Of a DNA stretch of 64,000 nt, positions 54,128-64,000 are shown one piece after another. The position numbers and the translations under genes are program-made. Position 1 is the first letter of the stretch. Every line of letters starts with the position of its first letter. Source of the stretch: Streptomyces sp. WAC 01529 (GTDB taxonomy: Bacteria > Actinomycetota > Actinomycetes > Streptomycetales > Streptomycetaceae); NCBI RefSeq assembly GCF_003945545.1, contig NZ_CP029617.1:2491001-2555000 (forward strand), given 5' to 3'. The notes beneath the pieces are model-generated. The model did no database searches. It was given only the letters and a program-made list of their open reading frames with translations, and was not told where the DNA came from.

Positions 54128-55598
54128 GTCCACACCTCTCCGTTCGGAGGTCTCCCCCACCCGTTCCGTCCCGCCCGGCGTGCAGCAGGTCCAGCGTGAG
54201 CGCCGCCGTCCAGCCGAAGCCGCGCGCGCCGCAGCCCTCGCCCGTGTACGGGTCCACGTACTCCGCGAAGCCGGACGCGCCCGCCGCATCGAGAACGGCC
54301 TCGCGCAGCGCGTCGGCCCGCGCGCGCTCCCCGTGCAGCCGAAGCCCTCTCTCCACAAGCCAGTTGGTGTTGAACCACGCCGGTCCGCGCCAGTAGCGGC
54401 GGAGGTCGAAGGCGGGGCCGGTCAGGTCGTAGCTGGGCACGAGCCGTGTGGCGCCGCCGAGGCCGAAGTGCGGGCCGCACGCGGTGCGCACCAGGGCGGC
54501 GGCGACGCGAGGCGGCAGCGCGGGGAGCACGAGGGGGATCAGGCCGGTGACGCCGCGCTCGGTGAGGAGCGCGTCGGTGCGCAGGTCGCGGCAGAGGAAG
54601 ATCTCCCGGTCCGGGTCCCACAGGCGGGCGACCAGGGTCTCCGTCAGGCTGCGGGCCCGCGCGCACCGCACCCGCGCCGCGCTCCCCTCCGACCCGTGCA
54701 GCCCGCCTGGCCCGTCCAACTCGGCCTCGATCAGGGCGAGTGCGTACTCCGAGGTGATCAGGAGGGCGTTGAAGGCGGGGTCCTCGACGGAGAACGCGGG
54801 GCCCTCGTCCGTGGACGCGCCGGGGCCCGCGCCGTCGACGTACCCCCGGTCGCGGTACTCGGCAGCGAGCCGCACATACCGCCCGTAGTCCGTGTCGGTG
54901 GGCCGGTGCTCGGGCACCCCGTGGTCGAGGTCCGCGCGGCGGAAGTCGCCCGGCGCGGCGGGCTCGACGCGACTCAACGGGCCGTCCCAGCAAGGGCTGT
55001 TGTCCATGCCCTGCTCCCACGGGTGCTGTACGGCGGCGAGCCCAGCGCCGCCCGCGTCCCTGGCACCCAGGAGATAGCGGTGCCAGGCGGCGAGGCGGGG
55101 CCGGAGGCGGGCGAGGAAGGAGCGGGCCCGGGAGAGGCCGGGGTCGGCGCGGTGCACGAGCCAGACGGCGAGCGCGTGCACCGGCGGCTGCACGATTCCG
55201 GAGGTCTGTACGGGGGCGGGGGCCCCGGCGCGGCGGCCCGCCGTCGCCGAGCGCCAGAAGTCGGGGCCGGGGAAGTAGGCGTCGAGCGGGACGGCGTCGT
55301 TGAACACGATGTGCGGTACGCGGCCGTCGCCCCACTGGGCGGACAGCAGCGTCTCCAGCTCCAACTGGGCGCGCAGCGGGGAGAGATGGCGCAGCCCGAT
55401 CGCGATGAACGCGGAGTCCCAGGACCACTGGTGCGGGTAGAGCGCCCGCGAGGGCACGGTCGAGGTGCCCGTCCAGTTGGCCCACAGCACCTCGGCCGCG
55501 CGCGCCCGCAGCTTCTCCGCCGGGGGCGCGGCCGAGCGGGCGGCACCGGGGGCGGCGTGGGGGGCGGGTGGCTGGGTGGTCGTCGTGCTGCGGTCCAC
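54120..55598 (-). CDS. GH63-like / mannosylglycerate-hydrolase-like glycosidase
   Basis: A 492-aa (alpha/alpha)6-barrel protein. LYPHQWSWDSAFIAIGL, VFNDAVPLDAYFPGPDFW, HPWEQGMDNSPCWDGP and RGPAWFNTNWLVERGL match GH63-type and MGH1-like glycosidases, with catalytic acids probably in WDSAF and the following Asp/Glu region. It could act on glucosylglycerate, mannosylglycerate, or trehalose/alpha-glucosides. GTG at 55598 is preceded by GGGAGATC. It forms an operon with the debranching-like gene and is divergent from a ROK regulator. Confidence 0.85.
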   Translation of the reverse strand: MDRSTTTTQPPAPHAAPGAARSAAPPAEKLRARAAEVLWANWTGTSTVPSRALYPHQWSWDSAFIAIGLRHLSPLRAQLELETLLSAQWGDGRVPHIVFNDAVPLDAYFPGPDFWRSATAGRRAGAPAPVQTSGIVQPPVHALAVWLVHRADPGLSRARSFLARLRPRLAAWHRYLLGARDAGGAGLAAVQHPWEQGMDNSPCWDGPLSRVEPAAPGDFRRADLDHGVPEHRPTDTDYGRYVRLAAEYRDRGYVDGAGPGASTDEGPAFSVEDPAFNALLITSEYALALIEAELDGPGGLHGSEGSAARVRCARARSLTETLVARLWDPDREIFLCRDLRTDALLTERGVTGLIPLVLPALPPRVAAALVRTACGPHFGLGGATRLVPSYDLTGPAFDLRRYWRGPAWFNTNWLVERGLRLHGERARADALREAVLDAAGASGFAEYVDPYTGEGCGARGFGWTAALTLDLLHAGRDGTGGGDLRTERCGHE

Positions 55599-55675
55599 GC
55601 GGATCTCCCGAAGGCTGTCGACGTCCCGTCAGTTCGGTGGGGGTCACCCTAGGGTTACGTCTACTTCACACGCAA

Positions 55676-55698
55676 AACTCAATATGTAACGCTGAGTT
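55676..55698. promoter_or_regulatory. Inverted repeat between glycosidase and ROK genes
   Basis: AACTCA-11 nt-TGAGTT in the most AT-rich patch of the 203-bp divergent region. Candidate operator for the ROK regulator; it would control the glycosidase operon and the regulator together. Confidence 0.5.
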
Positions 55699-55801
55699 GA
55701 CGAGCACAAGGGGTGCGGGCGGGTCCCCCCGGGGAAGCCCTCGGGGCCGGGCCGCCCGTACGGTGAGCCTCGGCGAAGGCATGTTCGGGCGGGAGGGGCA
55801 C

Positions 55802-57157
55802 ATGGGAGGCCGCACCATCGGCGAGGGCGCCGTGGAGGGGAGGGCCGGACAGTACGGACGGGCCGGGCGGGACGGGCGGGGAGCGCTCGCCGCCCCGCTC
55901 CCTGGCCCCCGTCCCGCCTCCGGCCAGCCCGGTGCCGGGGAGCTGCTGGACCTCGTACGCAGGGGGCGCGCCACGACGCGTGGGGCTCTCCAGGAGGTCA
56001 CCGGGTTGTCGCGGGCCACCGTGGGGCAGCGGCTCGGGCGGCTGTTCCGGGCCGGGTGGGTGCGGGAGGGGCCCGGCGGGCCGGTGGAGTCGCCGCTCGG
56101 GGGGCGGCCCGCGATCCGGTTGGAGTTCGACGAGACGCACGCGGTCGTGCTCGCCGCCGCGCTGGAGACCCGGCACGCCCGTATCGCCCTGCTCACCCTC
56201 GGGGGCGAGATCGTCGCGGAGCGGTCGGCCCCCCTCGCGGTCGAGGAGGGGCCCGAGACGGTCCTCGACGCCCTGGGCGCCCACTTCGGCGAACTGCTGC
56301 GCGAGAGCGGCCGGCCCGCAGCATCGGTCTGCGGCATCGGCCTCGCCGTGCCGGGCCCGGTGGACACCGCGACGGGCCGCGTGATCCAGCCACCGATCAT
56401 GCCGGGCTGGGACGGCTACGACATACGGACCCGCCTGCGCAGAGCATTCACCGCCCACGCCGCCGCGGGCCCACCCCCCGACACCACCCAGCGCACCGGC
56501 ACCCCCACCCTCCCCGACCTCCCCGTCCTCGTGGACAACGACGCCAACCTCATGGCGTACGGCGAGCAGCGCACCCACTACCCCGACTGCTCCGCCTTCG
56601 CCCTGGTCAAGGTCTCTACCGGGATCGGCGCGGGCGTCGTGGTGGACGGCGCGGTCTACCGCGGCATCGACGGCGGCGCGGGCGACATCGGCCACATCCG
56701 GGTCCCCGAGGGAGCGGACGCACTCTGCAAGTGCGGCTCCTACGGCTGCCTCGCCGCCCTCGCCAGCGGCCGCGCACTCGCCCGCAGACTGACGGAGGCC
56801 GGTTTCCCCGCCGCCTCCGGATCGGATGTGCGCGCACTCCTTGACGCCGGGAACCCCACCGCGCTGGGGTTCGCGCGCGAGGCGGGGCGGCACGTCGGCG
56901 AGGTGCTCGCGACCGTCGTGACGCTCCTGAACCCCGGCGTTCTCATGATCGCGGGAGATCTGGCCGGAACCGCCTTCCTCACCGGCGTACGCGAACTCCT
57001 GTACCAGCGGGCCCTGCCCCGTTCCACCGCCCACCTGGACGTCGTCACCTCACGCCTCGGCGACCGCGCCGCGCTGATCGGCGCCGGAACACTGGTGGTG
57101 GAGCACCTGTACGCCCCGGAACGGGCAGAAGAGCGGCTCGCCGCGCTCGGCGTGTGA
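55802..57157 (+). CDS. ROK-family transcriptional regulator/sugar kinase-like
   Basis: A 451-aa ROK protein. An N-terminal winged helix (TTRGALQEVTGLSRATVGQRLGRLF) shows it is a regulator. The sugar-kinase-like domain has LVDNDANLMAYGE, GTGIGAG-like VSTGIGAGVVVDG, GAGDIGHIRV, and the CKCGSYGCLAAL zinc-site, all intact. Gly-rich kinase residues are retained, so it may also phosphorylate its ligand. ATG at 55802 follows GGGAGGGG. It is divergent from the glycosidase genes, whose control is the likely role. Confidence 0.92.
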   Translation: MGGRTIGEGAVEGRAGQYGRAGRDGRGALAAPLPGPRPASGQPGAGELLDLVRRGRATTRGALQEVTGLSRATVGQRLGRLFRAGWVREGPGGPVESPLGGRPAIRLEFDETHAVVLAAALETRHARIALLTLGGEIVAERSAPLAVEEGPETVLDALGAHFGELLRESGRPAASVCGIGLAVPGPVDTATGRVIQPPIMPGWDGYDIRTRLRRAFTAHAAAGPPPDTTQRTGTPTLPDLPVLVDNDANLMAYGEQRTHYPDCSAFALVKVSTGIGAGVVVDGAVYRGIDGGAGDIGHIRVPEGADALCKCGSYGCLAALASGRALARRLTEAGFPAASGSDVRALLDAGNPTALGFAREAGRHVGEVLATVVTLLNPGVLMIAGDLAGTAFLTGVRELLYQRALPRSTAHLDVVTSRLGDRAALIGAGTLVVEHLYAPERAEERLAALGV

Positions 57158-57586
57158 CGCCGCCCGCGCGCTGTCTCCCGCAGTGAACGGCACCGTCCGG
57201 ATGCTGACATCCGGGCCCGCCAAACGGCGTGATTCTCGCCACCCCTGATAGCCCTTGCGCTCAGATGAGCACCCCAAGAGTGTGTAAAGGGCGGCTGCAC
57301 TTCTCCAAGGGGTGGCACTCAGTGCCAATGCTCGATCATTCATGAAGTGAACTCACATCTGAGATCGTACCGCTCGTTTGAGCGTTTAGCAGGTTCTACG
57401 GGGGTAGCCCGTTCAACTCTTGAACACGCCCCTCTCCACCCTCCCTACCGCCAAGTCACTTTCGATCTAGCGGCGGACGGGTGGTTACGGCCGCATGACG
57501 CACAAGTGGACGTACCCAGGCGCCTTCGATCTGGGTATGTTCCTCGCCGTCAGGGCAGCCACCGAGTCCTCGAGGAGTCGAGACCC
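57158..57586 (+). promoter_or_regulatory. Long upstream region of ppdK with two inverted repeats
   Basis: About 430 bp with no supported gene. A hairpin CCGGATG-CTGA-CATCCGG (57197-57214) may terminate the ROK gene. An inverted repeat TGGCAC-TCA-GTGCCA (57313-57327) is a candidate operator for ppdK. AT-rich sequence around 57330-57480 probably contains the ppdK promoter and a long 5' leader; no known riboswitch is recognised. Confidence 0.5.
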
Positions 57587-60343
<2,757 letters not shown>

Positions 60344-60433
60344 ATCCATCCGAATAGATCCACCCGAACCCCGGGGCCGTCGCCGTGTCCCCGACCCTCA
60401 GTACCGATGCGGCGACGGCTCCGGCCCACGATG

Positions 60434-60468
60434 AAGGGGCGGCACCCTGTGCGGGGGTGCCGCCCCTT
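60434..60468. terminator. Bidirectional terminator after ppdK
   Basis: A perfect 14-bp stem AAGGGGCGGCACCC (60434-60447) / GGGTGCCGCCCCTT (60455-60468) with a 7-nt loop, between the convergent ppdK and the small minus-strand gene ending at 60478. T-runs are absent but the stem is very strong. Confidence 0.85.
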
Positions 60469-60477
60469 CGGGCGTGG

Positions 60478-61023
60478 TCAGCGGGGGCGGTTTCCGGCTC
60501 TGTTCCTCGCGATGTTCCGGGTCTTCCTGGTGTGGGCCGACTCGGCGAGCAGGGCGAGTACCTCCGGCGATGTCGACCTCTCGGCGAGGAGGCGCTGCAT
60601 CCAGTTCGTGGCCTCCGCCAACTCGGCCGGTGTCGGCACGTGGCCGTTCTCGATGGACAGGTAGAGCAGCCAGTCGCGAACGCGGCGGCGGATGAACTCG
60701 CGGTTCCCCTCCGCCTTGAGCCGGTCGGTCTCCGGCAGCAGTCCGGCCGACCACTGCCGGAACTCGGCAGGACCGGTCATCTTCATCGCGATCCTGTCCA
60801 CGAGGGCGACCACCGCCGACTTGGACGCCAGCTCGTTGGGCTCGCGCAGGATCGTGGCCACGATCGCGCGGTCCCGGTCGCGGCTCCGGGAGTCGGCGGT
60901 CACCGAGACGACGCGTTGGTACGCGGACGATCTGACGTGCTCGTCCGCGACGGCCTCGTCGACGTCCACGTCGAGGACGCCGGCCTCCGCCAGCAGCCCG
61001 GCCACATCGGAACGCAAGGTCAT
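60478..61023 (-). CDS. Conserved hypothetical protein
   Basis: A 181-aa, largely helical protein (MTLRSDVAGLLAEAGVLD, ...ATILREPNELASKSAVVALVDRIAMKMTGPAEF, ...LPETDRLKAEGNREFIRRRVRDWLLYL). No domain is recognised. The Arg-rich C-terminus may bind nucleic acid. It follows the CTG-start gene and dus on the same strand, 39 nt after the former's stop. Confidence 0.75.
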   Translation of the reverse strand: MTLRSDVAGLLAEAGVLDVDVDEAVADEHVRSSAYQRVVSVTADSRSRDRDRAIVATILREPNELASKSAVVALVDRIAMKMTGPAEFRQWSAGLLPETDRLKAEGNREFIRRRVRDWLLYLSIENGHVPTPAELAEATNWMQRLLAERSTSPEVLALLAESAHTRKTRNIARNRAGNRPR

Positions 61024-61062
61024 CGCTTCCCCCCTTCCCGCAGGGCGCCGTGCGGCCCCGCG

Positions 61063-61347
61063 TCACACGATCTCCGGCATCGTCGCCAGCGCGTGACTGG
61101 AGGATTCCACCATGTCGCGGACCATGTCGTCCGGGTGCCTGGGGGCGTGCGGGGCCAGGGGATCGAGGCTGTAGCCGTCCGGGGCCGTGCCCGTCACCTT
61201 CAGGATCGCGAGCGCCGCCAGCCTGCGTTCGAGTGCGGGATGCGGGAGGGCCTTGCGGGCCTTGGCCGCCTCGCGCAGGTAGCGGTGCAGGAGCAGATGG
61301 AGCGTGGCACCCGGGGGCGGGGGCGTGGGGTCGAGCGCGGGCCTCAG
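61063..61347 (-). CDS. Small protein with CTG start overlapping dus
   Basis: A 94-aa frame ending MPEIV, whose only plausible start at the correct place is CTG (61345-61347) in a 4-nt CTGA overlap with the dus stop. Body: helical, LHLLLHRYLREAAKARKALPHPALERRLAALAILKVTGTAPDGYSLDPL. Codon use in this frame is G/C-biased at the third position. Function is unknown. If CTG is wrong, an upstream GTG inside dus is the alternative. Confidence 0.5.
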   Translation of the reverse strand: MRPALDPTPPPPGATLHLLLHRYLREAAKARKALPHPALERRLAALAILKVTGTAPDGYSLDPLAPHAPRHPDDMVRDMVESSSHALATMPEIV

Positions 61348-62477
61348 CCGCCGGAGGTGTCCAGCTCCGCGTCCTCGCTCACGCCCGCGCAGTCGTAGGG
61401 GTCCTTCAGCCAGCCGTCGGGCAGGACCACGCGGTTGTTGCCCGACGTCCGGCCGCGAGGGCCGTCGGCGCCCACCGGCCACGGCTGGTCGAGGTCCAAC
61501 TCGCCGAGCCCGTCCTCCAGTTCGGCCAGCGACGAGGTGACCGCCAGGCGCTTGCGCATCTCCGAGCCGACCGCGAAGCCCTTCAGGTACCAGGCCACGT
61601 GCTTGCGGAAGTCGATGACGCCGCGCGCCTCGTCGCCGATCCACTCGCCGAGCAGCGTCGCGTGGCGGAGCATGACCCCGGAGACCTCGCGCAGGCTCGG
61701 GGCCTTCGGCGCGCCCGTGCCCTCGAAGGCGGCGACCAGGTCGCCGAAGAGCCAGGGGCGGCCGAGGCAGCCGCGGCCGACGACGACGCCGTCACAGCCC
61801 GTCTCGTCCATCATGCGGAGCGCGTCGGCGGCCGACCAGATGTCGCCGTTGCCGAGCACCGGGATCTCGGGGACGTGCTCCTTGAGGCGGGCGATGGCGT
61901 CCCAGTCGGCGGTGCCGCCGTAGTGCTGGGCGGCCGTGCGGCCGTGCAGCGCGATGGCCGTGACGCCTTCCTCGACCGCGATGCGGCCCGCGTCGAGGAA
62001 GGTGATGTGGTCGTCGTCGATGCCCTTGCGCATCTTCATCGTCACGGGGAGGTCACCCGCGCCGGCGACCGCTTCCTTCAGGATCGCGCGCAGCAGGTGG
62101 CGCTTGTACGGGAGCGCGGAGCCGCCGCCCTTGCGGGTCACCTTGGGGACGGGGCAGCCGAAGTTCAGGTCGATGTGGTCGGCCAGGTCCTCCTCCGCGA
62201 TCATGCGGACGGCCTTGCCGACGGTCGCCGGGTCGACGCCGTACAGCTGGATCGAGCGCGGCTTCTCCGTCGCGTCGAAGTGGATCAGCTGCATCGTCTT
62301 CTCGTTGCGCTCCACCAGGGCGCGCGTCGTGATCATCTCGCTCACGAAGAGGCCCTTGCCGCCGGAGAACTCCCGGCACAGCGTCCTGAACGGCGCGTTC
62401 GTGATGCCCGCCATGGGGGCGAGCACGACGGGCGGCGAAACGGTGTGCGGGCCGATCGAGAGGGGCTGGGACGGCAT
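61344..62477 (-). CDS. dusB: tRNA-dihydrouridine synthase (DusB-type)
   Basis: A 377-aa Dus enzyme that reduces specific tRNA uridines with FMN. LAPMAGITNAPFR, NFGCPVPKVTRKGGGSALPY with the catalytic Cys, MKMRKGIDDDH, HGRTAAQHYGGTADW and GNGDIWSAADA, GRGCLGRPWLF are family-typical. The C-terminal extension (GRTSGNNRVVLPDGW) is an actinobacterial feature. I chose ATG at 62477 with GGAGAG upstream; the preceding 15 codons are Arg-rich and non-homologous. Confidence 0.95.
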   Translation of the reverse strand: MPSQPLSIGPHTVSPPVVLAPMAGITNAPFRTLCREFSGGKGLFVSEMITTRALVERNEKTMQLIHFDATEKPRSIQLYGVDPATVGKAVRMIAEEDLADHIDLNFGCPVPKVTRKGGGSALPYKRHLLRAILKEAVAGAGDLPVTMKMRKGIDDDHITFLDAGRIAVEEGVTAIALHGRTAAQHYGGTADWDAIARLKEHVPEIPVLGNGDIWSAADALRMMDETGCDGVVVGRGCLGRPWLFGDLVAAFEGTGAPKAPSLREVSGVMLRHATLLGEWIGDEARGVIDFRKHVAWYLKGFAVGSEMRKRLAVTSSLAELEDGLGELDLDQPWPVGADGPRGRTSGNNRVVLPDGWLKDPYDCAGVSEDAELDTSGG

Positions 62478-62508
62478 CGGGGCTCTCCGGGACGGACGAC
62501 GGGACCCT

Positions 62509-63450
62509 CTATTGTCCCTCACTCCCCGACACGTCCGACGACACGTCCGGGGACACCTCCGTCGGCACCTCCGACGGCACCTCCAGTGACGGCTCCGACA
62601 GCTCCGCCAGCCGCTCGAGACGCTCCTCCGTCTCGTCGTCGGCGGGTACGTACGCGATGAGGCGGTGCGCCTGCGTCAGCGGGGCCATCCACAGCATGCG
62701 GTGCTCCAGTCTCAGCAGCCCCACCCTCGGGTGCTGGTACCGCTTGACGTGCGGGGCCATCGTCGCCACCTCGTGCCGCTCCCACAGCTCGCGGAACTCC
62801 GCGGAGACCCCGAGCAGCCGGTCCCGCAGCTCCTTCCAGGCGGGCTCGGCGCCATGCTCGGCCATCGCCCCGCGGAACTTGGCGGTCAGGTCACGCAGCA
62901 TCTCGTCCCGGTCGAGGAACGTCTCGCGCCAGCGCCTACTGGTGGCCAGGAGCCACAGGCAGTTGCGGTCGCGCGGCGCCATCGCGTCGAAGTCGCCGAA
63001 GACGTGGGTCCAGGGGCGGTTGTAGGCGAGGACGTCGTAGCGGCCGTTCTGCACGGTCGCCGGGTAGGGGGCCACGCGGTGCATCAGCCTGCGGACCGGC
63101 GCGGAGAGCGCGGTGCACTCGGCCTCGGGGCGCGGGTCGACGGCCCCGGCGAGGGCGAAGAGGTGGGCGCGCTCGCTCGGGTCCATGAGCAGCGCCCGGG
63201 CGATCGCGTCCAGGACCTGCGCGGACACCTTGATGGGGCGCGCCTGCTCCAGCCACGTGTACCAGGTGACGCCGACCGCGGACAGCTGCGCCACCTCCTC
63301 GCGGCGCAGGCCCGGCGTCCGGCGCCGGGCGCCGCGCGGCAGCCCCGCCTGCTCGGGCGTGACACGCTCGCGGCGGCTGCGGAGGAAGGCGGCCAGTTCC
63401 CGCCTGCGGATGTCGGCGCCGGGGTCCGCCGTCGCGGCCGTGAGGGTCAT
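62509..63450 (-). CDS. XRE-family regulator with MmyB-like domain
   Basis: A 313-aa protein. The N-terminal helix-turn-helix includes FLRSRRERVTPEQAGLP and TPGLRREEVAQLSAVGVTWYTWLEQAR, the hallmark of MmyB-like regulators; the ligand domain has APYPATVQNGRYDVLAYNRPW and RYQHPRVGLLRLEHRML. The C-terminus is a Ser/Val/Pro/Glu-rich tail with repeats (EVPSEVPTEVSPDVSSDVS). Members respond to fatty acids or related molecules. It is divergent from an MFS transporter; operator-like repeats lie between. Confidence 0.93.
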   Translation of the reverse strand: MTLTAATADPGADIRRRELAAFLRSRRERVTPEQAGLPRGARRRTPGLRREEVAQLSAVGVTWYTWLEQARPIKVSAQVLDAIARALLMDPSERAHLFALAGAVDPRPEAECTALSAPVRRLMHRVAPYPATVQNGRYDVLAYNRPWTHVFGDFDAMAPRDRNCLWLLATSRRWRETFLDRDEMLRDLTAKFRGAMAEHGAEPAWKELRDRLLGVSAEFRELWERHEVATMAPHVKRYQHPRVGLLRLEHRMLWMAPLTQAHRLIAYVPADDETEERLERLAELSEPSLEVPSEVPTEVSPDVSSDVSGSEGQ

Positions 63451-63491
63451 GGATCAAGGCTGCCGCACGCCGCAGCCTGTTTCCAGGTGCG

Positions 63492-63522
63492 TCTGGTACC
63501 AGGATAAGGAGACTCTGGTACC
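63492..63522. promoter_or_regulatory. Direct TCTGGTACC repeats in the regulator/transporter gap
   Basis: TCTGGTACC at 63492-63500 (part of the palindrome CTGGTACCAG) and again at 63514-63522, spaced 22 bp, about two helical turns. This fits cooperative binding by the adjacent XRE/MmyB regulator. Confidence 0.6.
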
Positions 63523-63551
63523 CCCCTTAGGCCCGGAAGATCGTCGTATAC

Positions 63552-64000
63552 GTGACTCCCGCGACCCCCACCGAAAAGCCCCGCCCGACCGGCCTCCCCG
63601 TACCGCCCGGACCAGCCTCCGAGCCCTCCGCCCTGACCCCCATCGGCCTGCTCACCGTCCTCCTCGGCGCCGCCCTCTCCAGCATCGACTTCTTCATCGT
63701 CAACGTCGCCCTGCCCAGCATCGGACGCGACCTGCGCGCCTCCCCCGCCACGCTGGAGATGGTCGTCGCCGGTTACGCGGTCGCGTACGCCGTGCTGCTC
63801 GTCCTCGGCGGCAGGCTCGGGGACACGTACGGACGCCGGACGCTCTTCCTGTGGGGCGTCGCCGCCTTCGGCCTGACCTCGCTGGCCTGCGGGCTCGCGC
63901 CCGGCGCGTGGTGGCTGGTGGGGGCGCGCGTGGCGCAGGGCGCGGCCTCCGCGCTGATGCTGCCGCAGGTCCTCGCCACCATCCACGCCACGACGCGGGG
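63552..64000 (+). CDS. MFS transporter, DHA2-like, N-terminal part
   Basis: At least 149 codons; the gene continues past the right edge. Starts GTG at 63552 (MTPATPTEKPRP). The first helices read GLLTVLLGAALSSIDFFIVN, then LEMVVAGYAVAYAVLLVLGG and GDTYGRRTLF, the DHA2 (14-helix) drug-exporter pattern. It is divergent from the XRE-type regulator, which probably controls it. Substrate unknown. Confidence 0.92.
   Translation, partial: MTPATPTEKPRPTGLPVPPGPASEPSALTPIGLLTVLLGAALSSIDFFIVNVALPSIGRDLRASPATLEMVVAGYAVAYAVLLVLGGRLGDTYGRRTLFLWGVAAFGLTSLACGLAPGAWWLVGARVAQGAASALMLPQVLATIHATTR

Overview
The window is chromosomal DNA from a Streptomyces or very close relative. GC is very high, many genes start with GTG, the coding frames are G/C-rich at the third codon position, TTA codons are rare, and hrdA lies next to dnaG, an arrangement known from Streptomyces.

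Left edge (1-4 kb, minus strand): a four-gene operon running off the window. Order of transcription: PEP mutase, an FMN-dependent LLM-class monooxygenase, a homocitrate-synthase-like phosphonomethylmalate synthase, and an aconitase/LeuC-like isomerase subunit (cut). This is the core logic of a phosphonate natural-product cluster and most resembles what is known of pantaphos/FR-900098-type early steps. Next (4.3-13 kb) comes an accessory cassette: a 1713-aa kinase-like/NACHT/helical-repeat protein, a small membrane protein on the opposite strand, a VMAP-like protein and a vWA (SAV_2336-like) protein. It looks like a variant of the vWA-MoxR-associated conflict systems in which no MoxR ATPase is present. 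Two of its genes carry TTA (bldA) codons. The accessory block stops at a tRNA(CAU) gene whose 3' end faces it, followed by two tRNA-Asn genes with a clear terminator.

Core region (13.7-27.7 kb): YtxH-like protein, FGGY kinase, an asymmetric heterodimeric ABC exporter, hrdA, dnaG, a ferredoxin-reductase-type flavoprotein, dgt, a sirohydrochlorin chelatase-like protein and a SanA/YdcF-type protein. Nitrogen and redox region (28-44.3 kb): nasA, cutA, a lipoprotein/histidine-kinase pair without a regulator, a SoxR-like regulator divergent from an FMN reductase, an aminotransferase IV, a class F sortase with a probable substrate, a TauE/SafE transporter, a membrane flavoreductase, and a nitrite-reduction operon (flavoprotein-nirB-nirD) with a GlnR-like box in front. 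Siroheme synthesis, nitrate reduction and nitrite reduction are therefore all represented.

Right part (44.3-64 kb): a TetR/SDR pair with three matching operators, a sugar ABC importer, an uncharacterised 738-aa protein, two (alpha/alpha)6-type glycosidase genes divergent from a ROK regulator, pyruvate phosphate dikinase, two small conserved proteins, dusB-like tRNA-dihydrouridine synthase, and an XRE/MmyB-type regulator divergent from an MFS transporter that runs off the right edge.
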